Source: Bilifractor porci
GTDB taxonomy: Bacteria > Bacillota > Clostridia > Lachnospirales > Lachnospiraceae
NCBI RefSeq assembly: GCF_009696005.1
Contig: NZ_VUMV01000003.1
Coordinates: forward strand, 124,001-188,000
Direction: 5' to 3'
Length of the DNA stretch: 64,000 nucleotides
Shown here: in pieces, positions 1-10,087 of the stretch
How the letters are laid out: each line of letters begins with the position of its first letter
Numbering within the stretch: position 1 is the stretch's first letter
Translations under genes and position numbers: made by a program
The notes under the pieces: generated by a model
The model's database searches: none
What the model was told of the DNA's origin: nothing
The model's input: only the letters and a program-made list of their open reading frames with translations

Positions 1-132
1 AATACACTGGTGTACCGGCTGGAAAGGCTTCAGAAAACAACCGGACTGGATATACGGAAATTTGATGAAGCCATGACATTCAAGATTGCCATGCTTGTAC
101 ATGACTGCCTGATGCACCAGAAAGAGCTGTAA
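1..132 (+). CDS. PucR/CdaR-type transcriptional regulator, C-terminal fragment
   Basis: The frame is open from the window edge to TAA at 130-132 and gives 43 residues beginning NTLVYRLERLQKTTGLDI and ending HQKEL. This looks like the C-terminal helix-turn-helix of PucR/CdaR-type regulators, where an (H)xNTLxYRLxR motif followed by TGLDxRxxxxAxxFKxA is characteristic. These proteins usually respond to small molecules such as purine breakdown products or sugar diacids and often activate a neighbouring operon. The sensory part lies outside the window, so the ligand cannot be judged. The family call is fairly secure from the motif. Only the DNA-binding end is visible. Confidence 0.7.
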   Translation, partial: NTLVYRLERLQKTTGLDIRKFDEAMTFKIAMLVHDCLMHQKEL

Positions 133-224
133 AAACGCGCGCCTCCGGGCGTACTTGTTTTTTCGCCGGAAAATACGGAGTCTGAACGCAGCAGGCCAGA
201 AGTCTAATCCAAATACTCAAAAAA

Positions 225-272
225 AGAACGCCTTCCCGGACATTTACCGCCCGGAGAGACGTTCTCTTTTAT
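225..272. terminator. bidirectional terminator between PucR-type gene and groEL
   Basis: The arms AGAACG (225-230) and CGTTCT (260-265), continued inward by partly wobble-paired GC-rich bases, form a long hairpin. It is preceded by seven A (T-run on the minus strand) and followed by CTTTTATT on the plus strand. It can therefore end groEL transcripts from the right and the PucR-type gene from the left. A second short TCCGGA/TCCGGA hairpin with a T-run lies at about 281-303 on the plus strand. Confidence 0.75.
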
Positions 273-310
273 TCCTCTGATCCGGATTTCTCCGGATTTT
301 TTTCAGTTCA

Positions 311-1939
<1,629 letters not shown>

Positions 1940-2025
1940 TTATCCTCCTGATTGATTCTGTGATTGATTCTTTGATTACGGCGTCAAAAGCTGTGAATGG
2001 CTCTCTGACGCGTCCCTGTTCATTC

Positions 2026-2298
2026 TTATTTTACAATGGCAAGAATATCATCCTGCTTTACAACGATATATTCCTCGCCGTCCAGCTTTACCTCTGTCCC
2101 GGCGTATTTGGAATAGATGACCTTGTCATCGACCTTAACTTCCATTTTTACATCATCCTTGCCCGGTCCTACCGCGATAACTGTTGCTTCCTGCGGTTTT
2201 TCTTGCGCCTGAGAGGTAAGGATAATACCGGATTTTGTCTTTTCCTCTGCTTCTACCTGTTTCAGAACAACCCTGTCACCCAAAGGAACTAACTTCAT
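2026..2298 (-). CDS. groES: 10 kDa co-chaperonin GroES
   Basis: This 90-residue protein is the heptameric lid of the GroEL chamber. The N-terminal [13 protein letters not shown] strand, the mobile loop around residues 20-30 (KTKSGIILT) that docks onto GroEL, and the C-terminal [14 protein letters not shown] are canonical. It is the first gene of the groESL operon. A ribosome site (AAGGAGG) lies just upstream of ATG at 2298, and a CIRCE operator and a good sigma-A promoter lie 34-100 bp upstream. Expression should therefore be heat-inducible and repressed by HrcA, which is encoded at 24628-25746. Confidence 0.99.
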   Translation of the reverse strand: MKLVPLGDRVVLKQVEAEEKTKSGIILTSQAQEKPQEATVIAVGPGKDDVKMEVKVDDKVIYSKYAGTEVKLDGEEYIVVKQDDILAIVK

Positions 2299-2331
2299 AG
2301 TTTATGCCTCCTTAAATTTTCCTTTTCTTTA

Positions 2332-2358
2332 TTAGCACTCGTTATATCTGAGTGCTAT
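2332..2358 (-). promoter_or_regulatory. CIRCE operator of groESL
   Basis: TTAGCACTC, nine spacer bases, then GAGTGCTAT: the CIRCE inverted repeat with one mismatch in the last base of the right arm. It sits between the predicted groES transcription start and the groES ribosome site, the usual place for HrcA repression. Confidence 0.97.
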
Positions 2359-2369
2359 CAACGAAGTAT

Positions 2370-2398
2370 ATAATAGTAAAAAGGATATCATTACGCAA
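2370..2398 (-). promoter_or_regulatory. sigma-A promoter of groESL
   Basis: On the minus strand, -35 TTGCGT (2393-2398) and -10 TATTAT (2370-2375) are separated by exactly 17 bp. Transcription would start a few bases before the CIRCE element. Confidence 0.8.
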
Positions 2399-2630
2399 GC
2401 GCATAAAATATGTAATTATCTCTTTTTATCTCGTTATTTATCATTTTTTCTCTGTTTTTTTCTATTTTTTGCAAACTTCCAATTTTCCAGCCTGGAAACA
2501 CTGCATTCCTGCCCGCTGCAGTTCCACTGGCAGCGGCTTTGCGAGCTACAGGCATGGTATCACAGGGGTCATCGGTTCCCCAAATCTTCGTGTTTCCCGA
2601 AAACGCTGCATCTGCCAATTTCCGGAAAAC
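2399..2630. other. gene-free spacer between groES promoter and codY terminator
   Basis: A pyrimidine-rich plus-strand tract (about 2414-2476) is followed by mixed sequence. Open frames here have no ribosome site and no recognisable product. I see no conserved element beyond the flanking promoter and terminator. Confidence 0.5.
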
Positions 2631-2670
2631 AGCAGGAGCTGCGAAACCCTTGGTTTCCGCAGCTCCTGCT
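2624..2670 (-). terminator. codY terminator
   Basis: A strong hairpin with arms AGCAGGAGCTGCG at 2631-2643 and its complement ending at 2670, followed on the minus strand by GTTTTCC. It lies about 55 bp after the codY stop. Confidence 0.75.
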
Positions 2671-2725
2671 TATGTACGTTTCTTTCTGTATGATACCGCA
2701 CGGGTCTTCGTTTTATAAGCCCTGC

Positions 2726-3532
2726 TTACTTTTTTTCCTGTTCTTTCTGCTTTCCGTTTCTCTGCTTTTTAATTTCGTCCAGCTCATCAAAGATGTAATC
2801 ATTCAGGACCTTGATGTACGTTCCCTTCATTCCGCTTGATCTGGATTCGATAACGCCGGCACTCTCAAATTTCCGGAGTGCATTGACAATCACCGAACGG
2901 GTAATGCCGACACGGTCCGCAATCTTGCTGGCAACAAGGATGCCCTCTGTTCCGTTCAGCTCATCAAAGATATGAATGATGGCTTCCAGTTCGCTGAAGG
3001 AAAGCGTGCTGAACGCAGATTTGACAACCTGAATTTTCCGGTTTTCCTCTACATTTTCCTCGTTAACCGAGCGCATCATCTCCAGTCCTACCACCGTCGT
3101 CCCGTATTCGCTGACGATGATATCGTCAATATCATAGGGCGGATTGTAGCGGTACATAAAAACGGTTCCCAGCCGCTCTCCCGCGATTTCTATGGGATTG
3201 ATGATAGCCGTAAATTTGTCGTTCTCCGGATCTTCAAACCCAAGTGTGCTCATATTTACGTTTTCTTTTGTGGAAAGTACGCTCAAGAACCGGTCGTTCA
3301 GCAGGCTGTCCACGTGGCTGCCCACTTCATTGGTTAAAAGTTCTGTAATTTCCGGCACTCCCTCGCAGACAGCGACGCCCAGAACCTTGCCTTTTTTACT
3401 GATCACAAGAATATTGGAATCCAGACATTCCACCATCACCTTGCAGATGTCATTAAAGACAACCTTGGTCGAGCTGTTGTTGTGCAGCAATTTGTTGATT
3501 TTTCTAGTCTTGTCCAGTAGTTGTACGCTCAT
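2726..3532 (-). CDS. codY: GTP-sensing global transcriptional repressor CodY
   Basis: CodY senses GTP and branched-chain amino acids and represses nutrient-scavenging genes during growth. The 268-residue product has the N-terminal GAF-like ligand domain (about 1-155) and a C-terminal winged helix whose recognition segment at 201-220, running from ASKIADRVG to VNALR, is the family hallmark. The downstream RSSGMKGTYIKVLN is also canonical. I chose ATG at 3532 because AGGAG lies 5-6 bases upstream; an in-frame ATG at 3583 adds an unconserved leader without a ribosome site. A Lys/Gln/Glu-rich tail of about ten residues follows the conserved core. The gene has its own promoter and terminator. Confidence 0.97.
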   Translation of the reverse strand: MSVQLLDKTRKINKLLHNNSSTKVVFNDICKVMVECLDSNILVISKKGKVLGVAVCEGVPEITELLTNEVGSHVDSLLNDRFLSVLSTKENVNMSTLGFEDPENDKFTAIINPIEIAGERLGTVFMYRYNPPYDIDDIIVSEYGTTVVGLEMMRSVNEENVEENRKIQVVKSAFSTLSFSELEAIIHIFDELNGTEGILVASKIADRVGITRSVIVNALRKFESAGVIESRSSGMKGTYIKVLNDYIFDELDEIKKQRNGKQKEQEKK

Positions 3533-3600
3533 TTCGTCTCCTGTTCTGCTATTTACACAGCCATTATCGTATGCCACACACAAATCAATACGTCAAACTC

Positions 3601-3629
3601 ATCATAACATAGGAAAAAACAGTGTTCAA
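3601..3629 (-). promoter_or_regulatory. predicted codY promoter
   Basis: TTGAAC (-35, 3624-3629) and TATGAT (-10, 3601-3606) on the minus strand with a 17-bp spacer. The leader to the codY ATG would be about 60 nt. Confidence 0.7.
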
Positions 3630-3761
3630 CATTTTTTCTGAAAATTCCGTCATCATCTTTTATTCATCGCAGAAGATTGAATTTTGAATTGTTTCCAAGA
3701 GCGTCGGCTGTATAGTAACAGTAAAATGTGGCCTGTATATGGACATCGTTTGAATATTCTG

Positions 3762-5831
3762 TCAATCCTTGTCTTCCCGGTTTTTCACAAATCCGCATTC
3801 TTTGTCCGCGCAGGCAATCCGGTTTCCGCGGATTACCATATATCCGCCGCACTTCGGGCATTTCTCGCTGACCGGCTGCTGCCAGCTCATAAACTCACAC
3901 TCCGGATAGTGCTCGCATCCGTAGTAGACCCTTCCCTTTCTGGTTTTCTTGCGGAGTATTTCTCCTCCGCACCGGGGACAGGACACGCCTATTTTCTCCT
4001 GATACGGCTTTGTATTCCTGCACTCCGGGAATCCGGGGCAGGCAAGGAATTTGCCGTGGGGTCCGTACTTTACCACCATATGTCTGCCGCAGTTCTCGCA
4101 GATGACATCAGACACCTCATCCTCGATCTTTACCTTGTCCAGTTCTTTTTCCGCAGCCTGCACAGAGGCCTCCAGATCCGGCCAGAAATTCTCCACGACG
4201 GTTTTCCAGTTAATAATCCCGTCACCGACGGCATCCAGAAGCTGTTCCATATTGGCGGTAAAATTCACATCCACAATGCTGGGGAACGCCTGCTTCATCA
4301 TATCGTTCACCACTTCCCCCAGCTCGGTCATGTACAGGTTTTTCTTTTCCCTTGTCACATAATGGCGGGCAATGATGGTGGTGATGGTCGGCGCGTAGGT
4401 GCTGGGCCGTCCGATCCCGAGCTCCTCCAGCGTTTTTACGAGCGTAGCTTCTGTATAGTGCGCTGGAGGCTGGGTAAAATGCTGTTCCTGCTGGAACTCC
4501 AGAAGCTTCAGCGAACTACTCTCTGTAATCCCGCTCAGGTAATCATCCCGCACCTTTCCATCTTCCTCCGGTGCATAGACAGAAAGGAATCCGTCGAAGA
4601 TCACCTTGGAGGACGCCGCCGTAAAGGTATAGGCTCCGGCCTTGATTTTTACGGAATCCGTTTCATAGCGGGCCGGCGTCATGCGGCTGGCCGTAAAACG
4701 CTTCCAGATCAGCTGATAGAGGCGGAACTGTTCCCTGGTCAGATGTTCCTTGACAGATACCGGTGTCCTTGTAATATCCGTGGGACGGATCGCCTCGTGC
4801 GCGTCCTGCGCGTTTTTATTGGTATTGGCGGTATTCCCGGCGGCCGAGTACGCCTCCCCGTACTGCTTCGCAATATAAGAACGGGCTGCCAGATCTGCTT
4901 CCTCGGAAATACGCGTGGAATCGGTACGCAGGTAAGAAATCAGTCCGACCGTTCCCTCTTTCGGGAGCGTAATCCCTTCATACAGCTGCTGGGCAACCTG
5001 CATGGTTTTATAGGTGGACATATTCAGCGTCCGGGATGCCTCCTGCTGCAGCGTGCTGGTTGTAAAAGGAAGAGGCGCTTTTCGGGTGCGCTCCCCTTTT
5101 TTTAGTTCCTCCACCCGGAAGGATTCTCCCTCCAGGTCAGAGAGTACCTGCCTGACCTGTTCCTCCGACTGCAGCTCGGTCTTCTTTCCGTCCTTCCCGT
5201 AAAAATGGGCGGTCAGGGGCTTTTTCATGCCGTCTACCTGAAGATCCGCGTCCAGAGTCCAGTATTCCTTCGGGATAAAAGAATTGATCTCATCCTCCCG
5301 GTCGGCAATAATACGCAGCGCCACGGACTGTACCCGGCCGGCGGAAAGGCCGCGCTTGATTTTCTTCCACAGAAGCGGACTGATCTCATACCCGACCATG
5401 CGGTCCAGACATCTCCGCGCCTGCTGTTCATTGACCAGATTCATATCAATGTCTCTGGCATTTTTCAAAGACGCCTTAACGGCCGATTTTGTAATTTCAT
5501 TAAATGTGATCCGGCGCATTTTTTTCGGATCCAGCTTTAATGCCTTGGAAAGATGCCAGGATATCGCCTCACCCTCACGGTCCGGGTCGGTAGCCAGATA
5601 AACTTTATCCGCTTTCGAGGCGGCTTTCTTTAAGGAAGCAACCAGTTCTCCCTTTCCACGGATGGTTATGTATTTCGGTTCAAAATCATGCTCCACATCA
5701 ATTCCGAGACTGCTTTTCGGCAGATCCCTGACATGGCCGTTGGACGCAAGAACCGTGTAGTTCGGTCCGAGAAATTTCTTGACAGACTTCACCTTAGTCG
5801 GTGACTCAACGATAACAAGGTTATTTGCCAA
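3762..5831 (-). CDS. topA: DNA topoisomerase I (type IA)
   Basis: This enzyme relaxes negative supercoils by transient single-strand cleavage. The 689-residue protein has an N-terminal TOPRIM domain (VIVESP around Glu9, DPDREGE at 82-88), the catalytic Tyr300 in GLISYLRTDSTR, and three four-cysteine zinc ribbons in the last ~110 residues (CENCG, CPRCG and CPKCG starts). The start is a TTG at 5831: it gives the conserved N terminus MANNLVIVESP and is preceded by GGGAGG with 7-base spacing. An ATG at 5894 would sit at the predicted transcription start. A 17-bp-spaced promoter lies at 5900-5928. The gene is divergent from yifB. Confidence 0.97.
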   Translation of the reverse strand: MANNLVIVESPTKVKSVKKFLGPNYTVLASNGHVRDLPKSSLGIDVEHDFEPKYITIRGKGELVASLKKAASKADKVYLATDPDREGEAISWHLSKALKLDPKKMRRITFNEITKSAVKASLKNARDIDMNLVNEQQARRCLDRMVGYEISPLLWKKIKRGLSAGRVQSVALRIIADREDEINSFIPKEYWTLDADLQVDGMKKPLTAHFYGKDGKKTELQSEEQVRQVLSDLEGESFRVEELKKGERTRKAPLPFTTSTLQQEASRTLNMSTYKTMQVAQQLYEGITLPKEGTVGLISYLRTDSTRISEEADLAARSYIAKQYGEAYSAAGNTANTNKNAQDAHEAIRPTDITRTPVSVKEHLTREQFRLYQLIWKRFTASRMTPARYETDSVKIKAGAYTFTAASSKVIFDGFLSVYAPEEDGKVRDDYLSGITESSSLKLLEFQQEQHFTQPPAHYTEATLVKTLEELGIGRPSTYAPTITTIIARHYVTREKKNLYMTELGEVVNDMMKQAFPSIVDVNFTANMEQLLDAVGDGIINWKTVVENFWPDLEASVQAAEKELDKVKIEDEVSDVICENCGRHMVVKYGPHGKFLACPGFPECRNTKPYQEKIGVSCPRCGGEILRKKTRKGRVYYGCEHYPECEFMSWQQPVSEKCPKCGGYMVIRGNRIACADKECGFVKNREDKD

Positions 5832-5899
5832 AACAAATGCCTCCCGCAAATACTTATATAAATTGCCTATTTCCTCCGAATCTGCGATACGCATGCATC

Positions 5900-5928
5900 A
5901 CTATAACGCAAAAGATCAGTCCTTGCAA
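5900..5928 (-). promoter_or_regulatory. predicted topA promoter
   Basis: TTGCAA (5923-5928), 17 bp, then TATAGT (5900-5905) on the minus strand. It supports the TTG start of topA, since upstream ATG codons would lie at or before the transcription start. Confidence 0.75.
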
Positions 5929-5959
5929 GAAAATTTCTGACAAAGGAATGCTTTTCTCC

Positions 5960-5988
5960 TTGACAGCTGACAAAAACTGTTCAATACT
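5960..5988 (+). promoter_or_regulatory. predicted yifB-dprA promoter
   Basis: A consensus TTGACA (5960-5965) and AATACT (5983-5988) with 17-bp spacing on the plus strand. It is back-to-back with the topA promoter; the two -35 boxes are about 31 bp apart. Confidence 0.8.
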
Positions 5989-6039
5989 GAAGGTGCTTTC
6001 GGGGGAAAGCTTTGTCTGCGCAGAGAGTCAGGAGGCTTT

Positions 6040-7560
6040 ATGTTCTGCAGTATTCTCTCTGCCGCAATTTACGGCGTGGATGCCGTTCCCATCTGGGTAG
6101 AAGCAGATGTGAGCAGCGGCATGCCCGTTTTTTCCATGGTCGGTTTTGTCTCCTCCCAGGTAAGGGAAGCACAGGACCGCGTCCGCACCGCACTTCGCAA
6201 CCTGGGCATTCTTCTTCCGCCCAAACGCATCACCATCAATCTTTCTCCGGGCGATATCCGGAAAGAAGGCACCCGCTTTGACCTTCCGATTGCCGCCGCC
6301 GTTCTTCAGGCAGTTGGAGAAATACCGGAACACGCCCTGGATGGCGCCATGCTGGTCGGTGAGCTTCATCTGGATGGCAGGACTGAACGGATTGCCGGGG
6401 TGCTTCCCAGCGTCCTGATGGCAAGAGAAAGAGGCTGCCGGATCTGTCTGGTGCCGGCAGGCAATCTGAGGGAGGGGCAGATTGTCTCCGGAATCCGTGT
6501 CATAGGCATCCGTCATCTGCGCGAGCTGATACAGTTCTGCAAGAGTTCCTCTCTCCCTTCTTCCGGACCGGCTCCTGTTTCCGAAGGGGCGAAATCAGCT
6601 TCCCAAGAGGATTTCCGCGACATCCGCGGACAGGCTTCTGCCAGGCGCGCCGCACTGATCTCTGCAGCCGGATTTCACAATCTCCTTTTGTCCGGTCCTC
6701 CCGGCTCCGGAAAATCTATGATAGCCAGGAGGATTCCGGGGATTCTCCCTCCTCTTACGCCGGAAGAAAGTCTTGAGATATCCCGGATTTACTCCATTGC
6801 AGGACTGCTTCCCGAAGGACAGCCGCTGATGAAAAGCCGCCCCTTCCGCGCACCGCATCACAACATTTCCGCCGCGGCACTCTGCGGCGGCGGTATCATT
6901 CCCCGGCCGGGCGAAATTACGCTGGCGCACAGGGGAATTCTGTATCTGGACGAACTGCCGGAAGCCGACCCGCGCACCTTGGAAATGCTGCGCCAGCCAC
7001 TGGAAGAACGTCGGATTACCGTTTCCCGTTCGGGCGGGACCTTTCTGTTTCCCGCATCCTTCCTTTTTATTGCCGCCATGAATCCGTGTCCCTGCGGCTA
7101 CTACCCGGACCGGAATCGCTGCAGCTGTTCTCCAAGAGAAATCGAGCTGTATCAGGCACGGATCAGCCAGCCCCTCCTGGACCGTATCGACCTGCACTGC
7201 AGCGTCCCGGCCGTCAGCTACTCTGACCTGACCTCTCCTTCTCAAAACGGAGTCTCCTCCGCCCTGCTTCAGAAAAAAGTTACGGCTGCAAGCCTGATTC
7301 AACAGGAACGGTATCGGAACGAAAGCTTTCTCTTTAACAGCGAGCTTCCCGTTTCCCTTCTGAACCGGTACTGCTTCCTTACCGGCGAGGCCTCGCGCAT
7401 GATGGAAAATGCCTTCACCCATCTGAAACTCAGCGCCAGAGGCTACCACCATCTTCTCCGGGTATCCCGGACCATTGCGGATCTGGAGCATTCCGACTCC
7501 ATCTGCGAAGCACATATCAGCGAAGCAATCTGCTTCCGCACCCAGAGACGAGATGCATAA
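6040..7560 (+). CDS. comM: YifB/ComM family Mg-chelatase-like AAA+ ATPase
   Basis: The 506-residue protein has an N-terminal Lon-protease-like fold domain (about 1-170), then the AAA+ Mg-chelatase core with Walker A GPPGSGKS at 219-226 and the FRAPHH and GxLxLDELPE elements, and a C-terminal Mg_chelatase_C region. A four-cysteine patch occurs in MNPCPCGYYPDRNRCSC. In Gram-negative bacteria ComM is a hexameric branch-migration helicase that promotes integration of incoming single-stranded DNA during transformation; the role in Clostridia is inferred. The gene starts at ATG 6040 after AGGAGG. The next gene is dprA, which also acts in transformation, supporting a recombination function. Confidence 0.9.
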   Translation: MFCSILSAAIYGVDAVPIWVEADVSSGMPVFSMVGFVSSQVREAQDRVRTALRNLGILLPPKRITINLSPGDIRKEGTRFDLPIAAAVLQAVGEIPEHALDGAMLVGELHLDGRTERIAGVLPSVLMARERGCRICLVPAGNLREGQIVSGIRVIGIRHLRELIQFCKSSSLPSSGPAPVSEGAKSASQEDFRDIRGQASARRAALISAAGFHNLLLSGPPGSGKSMIARRIPGILPPLTPEESLEISRIYSIAGLLPEGQPLMKSRPFRAPHHNISAAALCGGGIIPRPGEITLAHRGILYLDELPEADPRTLEMLRQPLEERRITVSRSGGTFLFPASFLFIAAMNPCPCGYYPDRNRCSCSPREIELYQARISQPLLDRIDLHCSVPAVSYSDLTSPSQNGVSSALLQKKVTAASLIQQERYRNESFLFNSELPVSLLNRYCFLTGEASRMMENAFTHLKLSARGYHHLLRVSRTIADLEHSDSICEAHISEAICFRTQRRDA

Positions 7561-7597
7561 TCTCCCGCCGCCAACAATGCAAAGAAAGGAGATTCTC

Positions 7598-8545
7598 GTG
7601 CAGAAAAGAAACTATATTCTTGACACTTCGCCGGAACTGACGCAGAAAATCCGTCTGGTGGAAAAATACCGTCCGGACGGAACGGTTAACCCTGCCTATC
7701 CCTCCCGGCTCCTTCCCTATGGCCAGATGCCGAAATCTTTGTTCCTGATCGGCGAATTTCCCGACCCGTCAGGAAAGACAGCCGCCATTGTCGGCGCCCG
7801 CAGCTGCAGTGCCTACGGAAAAGCGGAGGCACGACGGTTTGCCGCCGAACTGGCCTCCTCCGGCGTGCAGATTATCAGCGGAATGGCTTCCGGCATTGAT
7901 GCCTGGGCGCAGAAGGGTGCCCTGGATGTCCGCGGCAGGACCTTCTCCGTTCTGGGCTGCGGAGTCAATGTCTGCTATCCCAGAGAAAACTACAGCCTGT
8001 ATCGGGAAATTGCAGAGGGGCACGGAGGACTGATCTCGGAATTCGCCCCGGATGCCCTGCCCATCTCCTGGCATTTCCCGATCCGCAACCGCATAATCAG
8101 CGCCCTGGCCGATATCGTTCTCGTTGTGGAAGCCCGCCTGAAAAGCGGCTCGCTGATCACCGCGGATTATGCCCTGGATCAGGGCAAAACCGTCTATGCC
8201 GTTCCCGGCAGAAACGACGACCCTCTGAGCCAGGGCTGCAACCGTCTGATCGCACAAGGCGCGGGAATTGCCACCTCTCCGGAGGTTCTGCTGGAGGAAC
8301 TCGGACTGGCCGCGCCGGAAAGTAAAAAAAGGGAAAAACAGGAAAGACAGCTCCCGCCGGAATGGAAAAAATCAGAAGAATTCAGAAAAATCTTTACCGG
8401 CCTGAACAGCCGGGAAATATCCCTCGCGGATCTGCAGGAAAAAACAGGAATCGAAATGCCGCAGCTGTGCCGGGTGCTGATGCAGCTATGCATGTCCGGA
8501 TATGCCGAAGAAGCCGCGCCCGGCTATTACCGGAAGACGTATTAA
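7598..8545 (+). CDS. dprA: DNA processing protein DprA (Smf)
   Basis: DprA binds incoming single-stranded DNA and loads RecA during natural transformation. The 315-residue product holds the Rossmann-like core with IVGARS (64-69), SGMASGID (94-101), FPIRNRIIS (160-168) and the SGSLITA motif, plus a C-terminal winged-helix segment (about 258-315). It begins with a GTG at 7598 because AAAGGAG stands 6 bases upstream, placing the start 37 bp after yifB. An ATG at 7577 lacks a ribosome site. The protein is shorter at the N terminus than many DprA proteins, with little room for a SAM/helix-hairpin-helix domain. Whether the organism is competent cannot be read here. Confidence 0.93.
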   Translation: MQKRNYILDTSPELTQKIRLVEKYRPDGTVNPAYPSRLLPYGQMPKSLFLIGEFPDPSGKTAAIVGARSCSAYGKAEARRFAAELASSGVQIISGMASGIDAWAQKGALDVRGRTFSVLGCGVNVCYPRENYSLYREIAEGHGGLISEFAPDALPISWHFPIRNRIISALADIVLVVEARLKSGSLITADYALDQGKTVYAVPGRNDDPLSQGCNRLIAQGAGIATSPEVLLEELGLAAPESKKREKQERQLPPEWKKSEEFRKIFTGLNSREISLADLQEKTGIEMPQLCRVLMQLCMSGYAEEAAPGYYRKTY

Positions 8546-8607
8546 ATAAAATAGAGCGCAAGCGCTTTCCGGAGGGGTATTCATTTATTGTAAAAAGAAC
8601 AGCTTAC

Positions 8608-9927
8608 TTACTCTTTACGCATCCGCAGGATATCGAAGGGCTGGGGAATGCCGCCGAGCTTCACGTGGAGTTCCTGCTGCGGGTGGGGCGCGCTGTCCAT
8701 GGCATTTCCCTCCGCATCCAGTATTTCCTCCACAACAACTTCCGGATTGCTTCCGTCCGGCTTCATCACCTCAATACGGTCGCCGACCGAGAATTTGTTT
8801 TTCTGATGCAGCACCGTATACCCTTTCGCGTCCTCTCCTTCGGCAATCCCCAGGCAGATGTAGTTGGTAATGTACGTGTTGCTGTCATAAATCTGGTCTT
8901 CCGAGGAGGGATTATGATAATAAAATCCGGTCGTAAACTGCCGGTAGGTGCAGTCCGCAATCTGTTCCCGATACCAGTCCATATGAGATTGGTAAAGAGC
9001 CGGATCTTCCAGATAATCGTCGATTGCTTTTCGGTATGTGCGGGCGACAGTAGCCACATAGAGCGCGCTTTTCATACGTCCTTCTATCTTATAGCTGTCA
9101 ATTCCAGCCGCTATCAGATCCGGAATATGTTCAATCATACAGAGATCCTTGGAGTTAAAGATGAATGTTCCTCTTTCATTTTCCAGGACAGGAAGATATT
9201 CTCCCGGCCGGGTCTCCTCCTGCAGAAACGCCATCCTCTCTTCGGGACGTGTTTCCTTCTCCATCTCTTCCAGCCTTTCCGCGTCCTCCGCCGGCGCGGT
9301 CAGATACTTCCATCTGCAGGGATGCGTGCAGGCGCCCCGGTTGGCATCTCTCCCGGTAAAATAATTGGAAAGAAGGCATCTGCCGGAGTAGGATATGCAC
9401 ATGGCCCCGTGGACAAAGCTTTCTATTTCCAGATCCTCCGGAACCTGCTGCCGGATCTCCCGGATTTCCCGCAAAGAGAGCTCCCTGGCCGTCACCACCC
9501 TGCGGGCTCCAAGGCGGTACCAGAAAAGGAAGGTCTCCGCATTGGTATTATTTGCCTGCGTGCTGATATGACGGTCTATTTCCGGGCAGATCTCCCCCGC
9601 GAGGGTGAACACGCCGGGATCTGCAATGATAAGGGCGTCCGGACGAAGTTTCTTCAGCTCTTTCAGATAAGCGCGTATGCCGGCCAGATCGCGGTTGTGT
9701 GCCAGAATATTTACCGTCACATGCACTTTTACCCCATGTTCATGTGCGTAGCGGATTCCCTCCGCCATATCTTCACGGCTGAAATTTTTTGCCTTTGCCC
9801 GGAGTCCGAACACTTCTCCGCCGATATAAACCGCATCCGCCCCAAAGGCGACCGCCACCTTCAGCACCTCCAGACAGGAGGCGGGGATCAGAAGCTCCGG
9901 TTTTCTTTTTCCGTCCATCGTCCGCAT
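8608..9927 (-). CDS. trhP: peptidase U32 family tRNA hydroxylation protein (TrhP/YegQ-like)
   Basis: Members of this U32 group hydroxylate tRNA uridine-34 to 5-hydroxyuridine using prephenate; they are not proven proteases. The 439-residue protein shows the U32 signature ESFVHGAMCISYSGRC at 169-184 and two further cysteines (200, 204) that could help bind an iron-sulfur cluster. Upstream lies trmR, whose product methylates the same hydroxyl, as in the Bacillus subtilis yrrM-yrrN-yrrO order. I chose ATG at 9927 with GAGG eight bases upstream; an in-frame GTG at 9978 would add 17 residues lying just before the trmR-end duplication. Family assignment is firm; the precise substrate is inferred. 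Confidence 0.85.
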   Translation of the reverse strand: MRTMDGKRKPELLIPASCLEVLKVAVAFGADAVYIGGEVFGLRAKAKNFSREDMAEGIRYAHEHGVKVHVTVNILAHNRDLAGIRAYLKELKKLRPDALIIADPGVFTLAGEICPEIDRHISTQANNTNAETFLFWYRLGARRVVTARELSLREIREIRQQVPEDLEIESFVHGAMCISYSGRCLLSNYFTGRDANRGACTHPCRWKYLTAPAEDAERLEEMEKETRPEERMAFLQEETRPGEYLPVLENERGTFIFNSKDLCMIEHIPDLIAAGIDSYKIEGRMKSALYVATVARTYRKAIDDYLEDPALYQSHMDWYREQIADCTYRQFTTGFYYHNPSSEDQIYDSNTYITNYICLGIAEGEDAKGYTVLHQKNKFSVGDRIEVMKPDGSNPEVVVEEILDAEGNAMDSAPHPQQELHVKLGGIPQPFDILRMRKE

Positions 9928-9979
9928 CTTACTATCCTCTGCTATCCTTCTTTTCCTGATATTCAGCTGTTCTTCCACT

Positions 9980-10087
9980 CTGCAGCTTACCCGTAGACAC
10001 TGTTTTTCCCTTCGCCCGGCGCCCGGCCATTCTCCCGAGCTGCAGCTTATCCGGAGACGCTGTTTTCCATATTCGCCCGGTACCCGG
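9980..10087. repeat. imperfect duplication of the trmR 3' end
   Basis: Two copies of a ~47-bp unit lie 60 bp apart: 9980-10026 and 10040-10087. Both start CTGCAGCTTA and end CGCCCGG/ACCCGG with about seven substitutions and a one-base indel. The right copy contains the last codons and TAA of trmR; the left copy lies just after that stop and carries its own matching TAA triplet. Confidence 0.85.

Noticed and set aside
2391-2618. Small minus-strand open frame between codY terminator and groES promoter
   Set aside because: No ribosome site, overlaps the groES promoter and resembles no known protein.
3684-5105. Long plus-strand open frame opposite topA
   Set aside because: Antisense shadow of topA with biased composition and no start signal.
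9980-10087. Possible CRISPR or attachment-site repeats at gene ends
   Set aside because: Only two copies each, no regular spacers, no integrase or cas genes nearby, and each unit is gene-specific.
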